DNA of 64,000 nt from Branchiostoma floridae (lineage: Eukaryota; Chordata; Leptocardii; Amphioxiformes; Branchiostomatidae): the NCBI RefSeq assembly GCF_000003815.2, contig NC_049991.1, forward strand, positions 1,885,253 through 1,949,252, read 5' to 3'. Of this stretch, positions 12,001-24,000 are shown one piece after another. Every line of letters starts with the position of its first letter. Positions within the stretch are counted from its first letter, which is position 1. The translations under genes and the position numbers were made by a program. The notes below the pieces were generated by a model that worked only from the letters and a program-made list of their open reading frames with translations, had not been told where the DNA came from and did no database searches.

Positions 12001-15000
12001 CAAATAAGTAACTTATACTTAGGACATATAGTTAAGCCATTTAGAAAGCCGAAAACGAAAGTTCGTTCCAGTACCTTCTTTCCCTTGTCGTCCAGTCTCC
12101 TGGTACCGGTGTCACCCTTTTCACTCGACAGGACGAATCCTATATTGGAGCGCGTCCCCGCGTCCTTGCGCATGCCCGTATAGACTGCCAGTTGGTAGTG
12201 GTACGAGTGGCGGATGTCGTTGTCGACGAGTGGCGATACTCCCCACTAGAGTTGTAGAAAAACAATAATTTTATACACTCTCTATCGGACTTACTAAGCT
12301 GGCTATCTTCCTCCTCATCGTACATCTGGTTTACACCGGCGAGGTACAAAGTTTTCCAGTATGATCAGTATATTCATGGCAGACACTAATAAAAGTAGTC
12401 CCTGACAGTCCAATGTCTTTTTCTATCATTGTCGTTAACGTTATGTATGGTCGACCGACTGGCTATAGGAAGAAACAAACATACAAATCACGCTGTAAGA
12501 AGCAGCTACAATTCCCATTACTGAACTTGATCTTTGTTGGTCTTTGACACCTACCGACCCACGAAGAATATCATGAAGACCCATCCACAGCTTCTCGAGT
12601 TATGCCCACAAACGTCCACAGGCACTCCACCATAGCACATCCAAACATAAAATTCTTATCTTGGAGAAGCTAAACACTCTGCCACTGGAGTTGCCCCAAG
12701 ATTTAACTAGCGACGCAATCCGGGAAATGAAAAATGATAACCTTCCCAGGGAATGACTCCTGGCCACATATTCTTGTTTTGCCGAATATAGTTAATTCCA
12801 ATTCCAATGGCTACTCTCGCGAGAACTCAGATTCTGGAACACACTTGAGCTCGCACGAAAACGAGACTTTCGGTGGGACACGAACTCTCTTGCATACGGA
12901 AATCATGGCGTCCAATGCCCCCCCCCCCTCCATACGAACGCCTGGTGGAGGCCTCGCTGAAGCTGTCAGGGTCTTCCACCGAGGTCTTGACTTGTATACA
13001 GAGGTTTCGACTATTCCTGAGTTTTCATGGTGGAATTCCCTACAACCATAAATTTTAATTATATATAAAGCTTTTGCTTTAAGAGTTGTACATTTACCTT
13101 TACGATGTCTTTCCGGTCGGCCCTCCTAGCAAGCCCGACGACAATGAAGTACAGTCCGATGATGGAGAGTACGGTAGAGAAGACCGGCGCGTTGTCACTC
13201 AGGGATGCGAACTTTGAGAACACCGTAGAAAAGTCGATGGTGTTCGGGGGTACGACGAAGTCACTCCCGAATGATGTCAGATGCGTGCATAGACACTTCG
13301 TTCTTCCCATCGTGGACAATGGGCTGACCTATCAGAAATGACGAAAAACTTAGGAACCGTTAACCAGAAAGCTTTGAGTCCATATAATACTTCGCTATCC
13401 TAAGCTTTTAACACACATTCCAACACAAGTGGCTGATGTTCAGATGTATTTTTTGGCGACGCCTCAGGGGCGGAGCAATCAGTACGGAATTGCGATTGAG
13501 TGGCAAAATATTCTAAAAATTGCACTCACACATTCTCTGCGAAGTTGTGTTTTGGCGACAAAGTGTGAGAATGGTATTTGTAAATAGTTGCGAAGAATTC
13601 GACTGCGTCCAAAGTCATGTGCTAGTCTTAATCAAGTCTTAACTCATATTAAGATAGAAGTCTGTACGAAATCTTTATTTCTACCCGATAGCCAACATCT
13701 TACCCTGCAGCCGGTTTGCCGCCACATTTCCGTTTGAGTGTCCCAGTACCTACACCCTGACGTGAAAGTTGCCACACGGACCGTTAGGTTTGAATCTTGA
13801 GGGTCTTCTTCCGGCGGAACTGTAATATGTAACGAATACAAACAGCATGTACATATTCCTCTGTAACTGCGCTGCGTTTCTACCAAAGACATTATTATAG
13901 ATGAGAAAGTCAGCATTTGCAAGCAAACACGCAATATTTACCTTTACAAAGTCTAGCCTAACAGACTACTGCTCTGTTCATTCTTGCTCAAACACAATCA
14001 TATGTATGGTGACCAGCCCCTTCAACTCTGTCCTGCCACTTACTACATAACGTAATCGAACACCAAAAGCTGTCTGCTACACCTTCAGTTACCGTACTGA
14101 CCGTCGTCTGGTCCTTGATTAACTCGAACAAGTAGGAGAAATTGAACAAAACAGTATATTTCCCATCCGTGAAGATTAACGGGAAAATGTATGTTCGAAA
14201 GGAAGAAGATGTTGAGGAAATATTCTTACCTCTTGCTTGTAAGCCTAGGTAGTAGGTTCCCTTCTGCAGCTGTGAGGTGTCTGGGATGAACAGGGTGTGG
14301 GACAGCTCATCAGCCGCCTCGTCACCCACGCTCTGCCATGTCTGCAGCATGTCGGCTGCTGTGGTGTCGTCCACGGCCCAAACATCTAGGAAAACACATG
14401 TACAAGTTAGAGACCAGCATCGACATATTTGCAAACATGTCTCGATGGCCTTTTCTTCTTTTTTTTATAGAAAAAGCTACACCTTAAGTTTTGATGTTTT
14501 CCTCCATGTTGTAGGCTAGCAAGAATGGTACTTGTTACCAAAATTATTGCGGTTCCAGGAAGCAAAACTCAGTTGGACTTATATATGAAGGGTTGCCTTT
14601 TCATTCCATACACACTTACTTCATAATGACTTCTGGAAGAGACCGTTGCTAGACTTGAGTGTCTGCAGGCTCCAAAGTGTGAAACGCCAAATAAACTGGG
14701 GCCTGTCCCCTTAACCCTAACCATAACCTTTGCCTTTGCCTTAACCCTATCCCTGGTCTTAAGCCTAACCGTAACCGGAAGACTTAGCCCTAATCCTAAG
14801 CCTAACCAACAACCTTATCACTAACCCAAATCCTAACCCTAACGCTAACCCTAACCTTAACCCTAACTTCACTCAAGTGCACTACCACGTAGCAAACAAT
14901 GAAACAGACACAGGAAAAAATGGTTCTATACTATATTTCAGATATAATATGTCATACTCGTTTTGTTCTCGTGGGTGTCTGTCAGACGGGGTATGATCGC

Positions 15001-18000
15001 ACGAAAGTCGAAGTCCCACGGGGTCGCCTTGCCGCCGCGCCGTAGGTACACCGCCAGCGTTACGGTGGGGTCTTCGGGATAGACGAGAACGTGCACGGAG
15101 CTGTTGTCTGTCGGTACCCGGAACGTCACGCTGAAGATCTTCAGCCATGGGAACGTCAACTCTGTGAACTGTTCAAACATTGAACTTTTATGTGCATTGC
15201 TTTGGACACATTTATGCAAATTTAGACTAAATCACTTATATCTCTCATTTTGTCCAGATTGGCAGAAAAAAGGAAAATGATCTCAATTCAGTCTTAGCTC
15301 ACTGAATTATGAAGGGCTAGTCTTTCACTGGTCGTGACAGAGATAACAAACGATATGTACAACATTTACAGGTTCATTGTACCGGTGTAACCACCTACCT
15401 CTTTTCGACAAGCACAATAAACAGTGGACAACGGCTTAACGCCCCGTCCTAAAGCCCCCTTTACAAATCAAGAATTTAGCTCGGCCGAGTGGTTGGCGAG
15501 CTCCAAATGGACTTTCTTCGGCCGGAGTATCACCGGCGTTTTGGCGATTATGCGGGCCTCGGCCGATTATTAGCAGCTCGGCCGGCGTTTGCGGGGCACT
15601 TGCAGCTGCGCTTAATTTCAGCGAGGCCTCGGCGGCGAGTGTTGAGCTCGGAGAGCTCGTCAATGGGTTGCCTGTAGCTCGACCGGAGCTTGTCCGAGCA
15701 ATGGCCAAGACTTGGCCAATACTCGGGCGGCAACCCGACGGTTTTTGACTCTCTTTTTTTCGGTCGGAGTTTGCCCGAACTCTTCGGCCTCGCGCCAGAC
15801 TCGTTCAGGCTTCCTGCAATAACCGGACGATATTCCGTCGGACTTTTAACTAGTTTGGCGTGCTTTGGGCGAGCGTTGCGCTGGTGTCGGTGGGAGCTTG
15901 AGAGGGCTCCGGCAGAATTTTAACTGTCATCTAATCAATTTGACACCTGTGCTGAACACGTCCATTTGTTTTGGGCTTTCATCTTTAGTGAACAGTTTGT
16001 TCCGAAATATAAGATAAATAAAGGCTACTTTATGAACTTTTCTAAAAAAAAGCTGCGTTACTTTTATAATGTAAAGCAATTGGACACCAAGACAGTACTT
16101 CATATTCATTTTTTTGCTATGTACTTCCTATTTATTGTTTGCTATAGGTTTGGATGTGTGAGATCATATATTCTTCATGTCTAAAGGCTTCCAGTCTGAA
16201 ACTCGGACGACCTTTGCCGGTCTTCGCTCGAGGTTCGCACAAGGTTCGCCCGAGGTTCGCCCAATCGCAGCCTTGTCAATTTTATTGTATTATGGTGAAT
16301 AAGACCTGCCTGTTCACTTTGTGGCTCTTGTGGTAGTTTTTGGATTGGTATATCACAACATTCCTGTTGATAGTATTGTTTTCAGTGTGCCCGTCCACTC
16401 CACTCATGTCCTACACATATCCCGCGACTCAGAAATTAAATTTTACACAAATATTGGCTTTTTACAAGGTTAGTGAGTTCCGACTTCGTCCATGTTCAAG
16501 ACATAGTACAATCTCATTAACAAATTATAATCAGTTGTGTTATACGGACGTCGGACGGGCTCCGTCCATTTGTAAAGCGGGCAGATTTTCAACGAAAAAT
16601 ACAGCCGATACTCGGGCGATGTTGAATTTCGGCGAGCTCTGACCGATCTACAAATTCGGCCGGCGTCCGCATGAATTGTAAAGCCGGCTTTAGGACTGCA
16701 ACCCTTTCCGGTAGCGTGCGTGTCGGGTGAGCGAAACAGCTGTAATCAAAACTCACGGCGCTTCTAGTTCCAGAGGCAGGGCCGCTAACCACTGGACTAC
16801 GCACACGGTGCCACTGTCGTATTCTCCAAGCATGGGTTCGATATTGACTGTTTTTGACGTGTTTTTATGCATTTTTGTCGGTCTTTCTATTTTAAACCGC
16901 TTTTGTCATGTCCCGAAGTAAGTGCCGGCAGACGTTTGGCCAGCGGACACGAAAAAGAATTTAAAAGCCCAACAAAAACACATAACATCAGTACGTCAAA
17001 AATAGCAGGCGCCGAACCTCTGCTTGGATTTTACCACTGCCGTGCTACCTCGTACCTACCTGGGGCGTAACATCACTCGGGTTGCTCAGCTCGATCGCCA
17101 CCTCGTCCCGCAGGTCTTGTATCACCAGCTCGGTGCCGTTCTGTGTGCGGAACTCCAGCGACAGGACTGGCGACTTGACGAGCGCCGCGCTGTCCACATA
17201 ACTGAACGGGTTCTTCGGCATGGCCAACACCTGTACAATGATTTGACATATCAAATTTAAAAGTGCATCGTAATTGTTATCAGTGTCACTAACGAAAGAC
17301 AGTGGATGCAATCTGAAACGTCTGACCGTTAACGTTTCCAAAACCATATCCAGTTGCATGAGTAATTTTTTTAGAAAGACATTAACATGCAAATCATCGT
17401 GCAAATGAGCAACCATAAAGAATACTTCCCCGTGAATTAGGTGCCTTTTCCATGGACTCTGTCATTTTTTATTTATGAGTACCAACTCTGGCCTGCCACT
17501 TCCTGTATCTGAACTATTCTATCACTTTGACCCAACTTCCCGTCAGTACCGACGTGCCTAGAATTCAAAGCGGAAGCTTGGACCCACATAACCGTTACAA
17601 GTACGCAAACACCAAGTGAGTACAAAACCTACCTTTCACGGAGGTAAATACCTTGGAATCCACAAGAACGCCCGTTGTGTTCATGTCGGCGAACATGACG
17701 TCTTGCTCGGGTAGGAAGAAGTTCCCGCTGATAGTGCGCATGCTCCTGTTCGTCACGGCGTACGGCTCGTCTCGCTGCAGCTGCATTTCCAAAGTCGGGG
17801 ACTTCAGCTGTACAGGGGGCGCTCCTGGCAGGACCCGCTTGAACAGAGTACTGGCAACGTTTTCTACAGCGGCCAAGGCTTGCTGAGATACCTTTTTAGC
17901 CTGTGGGAATATATGCCAATATTTCATCCGTCATTATATATTGGTAACAATTTTTTGAAGCAATTTTCCCCCCAAATCAAATCATATCCAACATCCCACA

Positions 18001-21000
18001 ACAAGCATAATTACTTACGCTACTTACATAACAAATTATCCCTTCTCGAGTTATTCTTTTCCAAAATAAAGTTACTTTAAACCGGCTCATGCAGTTCTAA
18101 AAGCCTACAACAAACATCAAAACTACAAAACTTACTCTCTACCCAAGAGCATCTCACACGGAAAAAATCACGACCATGGCATGGCCGGAACTCAAGACAT
18201 GAAGACCACTGCAGTATTGTAAGAAGCTATTAGGGGGCCTACATTTAACCATCTTAGGGTCTGAACAAGACCTTCCAGCTGAGCAAATCTTAATAAAATC
18301 CTTCCAGGTCTTCTGTAGTTAGCTGTCCACCCACTAGCTTACATACATGTATACGTACACGCACATAAAAAAGCTACCAAAAACATCACATTCTCTGTGA
18401 AGGCAATAAGATGTAGAAGTATCTTACCGTACGACGTTTCCTGATAACTTCTTCAACGTTCTCTTCCTCTAAGGCCTCTTGCTCCCCTTGTAGTTCTTCT
18501 TCACTGGTCTCTGCTTTGTCGTCTTGTGGCTTACTTTCAAGGGATGTATCCGCCTCCCCTTCCCCTGTGTCTTCGTTTACTCCAAGTTGTTGTGGTTCCA
18601 ATATGATACCTTCTACTGGCAGGACGGATGCTTGTAAGACGTTGCCAAGTCCTCCTATCAAATCTACGTGAACAGAAAAGACGTACGAAGAAAATACTTA
18701 AAAAGGTAACGTACTAATAAGAAGGCAAAGTTCTTACTACCTTTGTAAATATCAACATAATGACCATTGTAGTCACCCTGTAAAGCTAACGTCACATTTC
18801 CGAACCGGGGACTTGCCGGGACAAATAATAGAAATGCATACGTAAAAATATACACAATTAATGCCCGCTGCTTTTCCCTTTACATGTTGTGCAGTTGGAT
18901 CTCTTTTATATCATACTTTTCGTTTCCGAAAGCTGACCGGCCGGGCCCCGGTTGGAAATGTGACGTATGCTGAAGTTGCTGGGACAACGATGGTGACCTA
19001 CCATTGGCTGCGTTTCTGACGTCATCTGTGTCAGTTTCGTCCTCCGTAGCAAAGTTGGACAAGGCGCTGACCATATCCGTCAAGATGTCCACTCCAGTCA
19101 GCTGAAGAAACGTGGATTCAATGCAAAGTATGTTTAACTGACATCAGAACCATCAAAGGTGACATCAGAACCATAAACTACATATAGCTTTATCGACAAA
19201 TGAAGTAGACATACAGTAACAAAGCTATATGGCTCAAAAACACCTACCCAAATATCATAGCAATCCATCCAGAGTTTCGTAAGATATTTGATCGAATAAG
19301 CGAATATTAACACACAAAAAACACCGTGCAGATCCACGACAACCAGCTAGGGGTCCCAAGTTTACACCACTTTAACCTCATGTCATGACATACCTACCAC
19401 CTCAAAATCAACACCACAGCGTGTACGGTTCCAGCGATATTTAACAAAGTGCTACAAACGCTGCAGTACCAAGGTCAGCGAACAGGAAGCCCTAAACCAT
19501 TAAAATAGACCTGAACCGTTACAATAGCCCAACCTACAACCTACCAAAAGCTGTTGCAATCCATTCGGTGGTTTTTGAGAGGTATCTTAATTTAACTGCA
19601 ATATCCAGACCCAAATCAGTACCTCCCATTTCATGGAGCTAATAATGGCAGAGATTGTACCTGTGAGCCTTCGTTGACCTCGTCAGTCCGTTGAGTGACA
19701 GCCTTCATGGCCGTTGCGTACTGCTGCACGGCCCCGAGGTCCTGAACTCCGCCCATGCTCTTCGAGGAGTCAGACAGTTTCTGCACCAAGCTGCTTCTCA
19801 TCTACAAGAAGGAGATCATGTATATTTGTAAATACTTATCGTTTGGGACCGCATCTGTAAGCAGCGACACCTATTACTACAGTACAATGTGAACAAGTCG
19901 GAATTGCTCTGATGAAGATAACAGACGGTCACGAGAAGTCAGAAAGTTTCTGCATCAAGCTGCTTCTCATCTACAGAAGGGGGATCATGAATGCAATGTT
20001 ATATGAAAATAATTTACGTTTGGGACTGCATCTGCAAGCAGCGACACCTATAGCTGCAGTACAATGTAAACCAGTCAGAATTGCCCTGAGGAAAATAACA
20101 GGTGGTCACGAGGAGTCAGACAGTTTCTGCACCAAGCTATTTCGCATCTACAAGAAGGTGATCATGTATAACATTATATGTAAATACTTTACTTTGGGAC
20201 CGCATCTGTAAGCAGCGACACCTATACTGCAGTGCAATGTGAATCAGTCAGAATTGCCCTGAGGAAGGTGACAGACGGTCATCGACACATCGGTTGAATA
20301 AAATACTTGGTTGTGTGCAAAGAATCGTGTTATTCCGGGACTTACTAACTTTATGAAAGAAGATAGAAAGAAGGTCATTTCTAACTTGACTTCTAAGATC
20401 TGACGCATACAGCAACAACAACAGAAGCAGAACAGCGACAGCAGCAGCAGCAACAGCAGCGACGTAAGATACCGTTTTTACAAAATGTAACGCCGTATAA
20501 CGTCCAGTTTGACCCCCTACTCACTTCAACCCTCTTTGTTTTTAACTGGGCCTCCTCCTCTTCCTGTCGCCTCGTCTGCTCCTCTTCCAGTTCTCGTTCT
20601 CGAGCCAGTTCGTCTTCTGTCTTTTTTTCGGTGGTGACACGAACAGCTATGTGAGACCAAGAATTCGTTAGCTCATCTTGCCAAAGACCATTTCTCTAAA
20701 CTTTCTCTAAATTTCTCTAAAATACCTCATGAGTCCCGATTCAAGGGTATTGTTGTGTTTGCGTGGCGAAATCATTATCTCAAGATTCACGATTGTTACG
20801 TATAGCGACGGCTTTGGAAAAACAGTTACTGTAGCAATAATATGCTTGATATACGATCCACTTCGTTACAATTTGTTCAATTTCATACTTTTCTTGCATT
20901 CCAATACATTTCGTTCCATTCCGTTTCATTTCGCACTTTCTGTGCACCGCAATTGAACTACTACTGTGCACGTCTTTTGACTTTCACATGTTCATATAGG

Positions 21001-24000
21001 TGGGCTGTATGACTCACTTGATGTTGTCTGTACCACTGTGGCAGTTATGGCGACACCAGTGAGTGCAGTGGGTGCCAGTGTGGTGATATCAAGGGTTGTT
21101 GCGTTTTCAGTTGTTATTAAAGTCTCCGTGGGCCCTTCTTCCTCTTCGTCCTCAATTTCCTCGTTGTCGTCTCCTGTCTCTAACTGGTCAATTTCCTTCT
21201 CCGCCTTTTCAACCTGTAAGGTACATGTATAAAAGAGATAGATAAATCTATGGTTGAATAGGCAGAAATAATGTGGTATAAGACGATAAACAGAATAACC
21301 CTGCTCGAAATAAACAAAAACACACATATAAATTCCCCTGCAGAACCGTAGGAAAGCCGCCAGGATGCCCCTTCTCGAACATGGCATTCGTCTTACCGAT
21401 ACCTACCCGCCTATCAAATGCTGTTGATAATTGGATATTCTTCCACAGCGTCTCAAGTTTGCTGTACGCATCAAACGCACATGCAACCACAGTCATTGGG
21501 AAAACCGAAAGCATCACCCCATGGCAAAACCGACAACATAACCTTCTGACAATGTTACAAGCAATGAGAACGCCAGTTGTGTACAACTCACCACTACAGC
21601 GTCATCTCCGCCGTTGTTGAGGAGTGAGGCGACGCTGACGATGAGTTGTGTAGCGGCCTGGATGTTCCGGGACTGCAGCATGGACTCCAGCTCCGCACCG
21701 CCGACTACCTCTTGTAGGGTGGAGGTCAGGTTCGCGATGGGTTCGGGGTAAACCTGGACGCAACAAGGGGAAAACAGCAAGAATAAGACCTGCAATTACA
21801 ACGATGCAGCGTTTAGTTTGATATTTTTTTGTAACTTTTCCAAATTGAATGTTCTGTTATCTGGAGAGACGTTGATTTCGTATTTGCAAAGCTTCCAGTT
21901 TTGTTTCATATGTGGATGTTTTATTTGAAATTATTTAAAACCTGTAAAATGTTTAGTGAGAATAAAAAAAGACAATGAGACATATAAGTAAGAATGAACA
22001 ATATCGATCGAAATTTCAGACGAACGGAAAAGGTCAAATGTGCTCTGCACAATGTATATAAATATGCAAACACTTTATAAGTTATTTTCCTGCAATATAT
22101 TCAACATAGACAGCTTTTGATATATTGTGATTTATCAAACCTGTACCAACTCTTCAACATTGGAACTGAGTGGGAGCAGCTAGCTCAAGACCGTGCTACA
22201 TGGCGGCACAAACTCCATCAAGGTGCCAAAAAACTTGGACCACCTAGAGATGAAGGAAGCAGCTAGAAGGCATAAGAGACAAAATCCGTGTACAACAAGT
22301 GCTTTCAGATGCCCAACCTGTGGCAGACTGTGCAAATTGCAGCGGGTTTGGTTGCACATCGGCGAGTCCACCTGTCAGTGAACTGATCGTCCGTCAGGAT
22401 GACAAGGACAAGAAGAAGAAGAAGACCAACTACGTACGCTGACTTACCTTTACTGGAATGATAACATCTGTGGATTCGCCTGTTACATCGGTTATGGTCA
22501 CCACGACATTGTACGTGTAGTTGTCCTTCTTTGGGCCGAGCTCAAATGGTGTTAGAGGAGTGAAAGACTGCTGAAGTCCGTAGTGGATCAACGCAAATTC
22601 TATGGCGCCAAAATGGCGGGATTTGAATTCGTAGAAAAGTCCCTTTCCGTGATCCTTTGCTGCATCTCGCGAGAGTCTGTCACTCTCGTCCCGCCAGTTC
22701 TTGCACTCGATTTGAAAGGGCGTGGCCAGGGCGTATCCTGCGAATGTTAGTTCAACGTAATCAACATTATCCTACAAGTTTAAAATTTATATCAGTACAC
22801 AAAATAAACGATTGTTGGTACGCTTACCAACAAGTTTTCGATCAGTCGAGCCTTATCAAGTTGGAAAGACCCGAAGCCTATGTCACACATCCAGACTGGA
22901 AGTGTGACGTCAGCAAGGTGCACGTGCTTGGAAGTCGGTTTCGGTCCCCGGATGTGTGACAGTGACAGGCTTTGGTTCATTTCAACTTGATGATGATCAG
23001 AGGGCTGATCGAAAGTTTGTTTATTTTGTGTACGGATATAAAGTTTGAAGTGTAACATAACTAATCATCATTCTTTCATCACTGAAATTAATTCCTATAA
23101 AAAGGAACACTTATTCAAATCCAAATGGATTAACGAATATACCGAATAAGGACGTTCACTGTTCCGAGTACGCATGTGCAGAGACAGGAATCGTGGGTAA
23201 TATGTCAAAGGTGCAGGCCCCTTACGTGTCAATAGTTCTTCTCTCGACCATTGTCTCGATTTGCATAAGTATATCATGCGTGCTTTGTAAATGTTTCAGG
23301 GGCCTTGACCTTTCGCTGCACATGCGTATTCAGTGCCGCGAATGTGCCTATCACACCTGTTTTTGGCGTGACGTCACATGACCCTCCGTATGGCGGCAGA
23401 TTGGTAGAGAACTCGTACTCTGTGAACCCCGCCTCGTATCCCCGCTGTTTCCCTGACAGACGGAAACGGTACCACCTCCCGCCAACCAGCGATCCTCCTT
23501 TCAGCACCAAGGACGGACCGGTCGTTCCTGAAACGGTTATAGACCGATCCTGACTGTCCATTACAATTAGCTGTACAACCAATGATAGCATGGTTATTAG
23601 CGAATCGACCAATGAGAAAATGCCTGCACGGTACCACCTCCCGCCAATCAGCGACCCTCCTTTCAGCACCAAGGACGGACCGGTCGTACCTGAATGTGTT
23701 ATGGACCGATTCTGACTGTCCATCACAATTAACTGTACAACCAATGATAGCGTAGTAATTAGCGGTTCGACCAATCAGAAAATGGCTGCACGCCAACCAG
23801 TGATCCACCTTTCAGCACCAAGGACGGCCCGGTCCTACCTTACCGATCCTGACAAGTTACGACAGAAGGGGCTTGCTCCAAATGACGTCATGAAGTGCCC
23901 GGATGTACACAAAATGGCCACAGCAAAATTCGCGGAACTGCCGACGGCGCTCAAAACAACGATAGGCTAAAGGGACAAGTGCGGAAGATAACTTTGTAGA

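Noticed and set aside
18664-18855. ORF between polycystin exons 13 and 14 considered as an exon
   Set aside because: Exon 13 joins exon 14 directly in phase and meaning, and the sequence belongs to a MITE with copies at 41.4 and 46.1 kb.
22448-22737. Reading the REJ exons as a separate sperm-receptor gene
   Set aside because: The phases and split codons connect them continuously with the PKD repeats upstream and the GPS and channel exons downstream.
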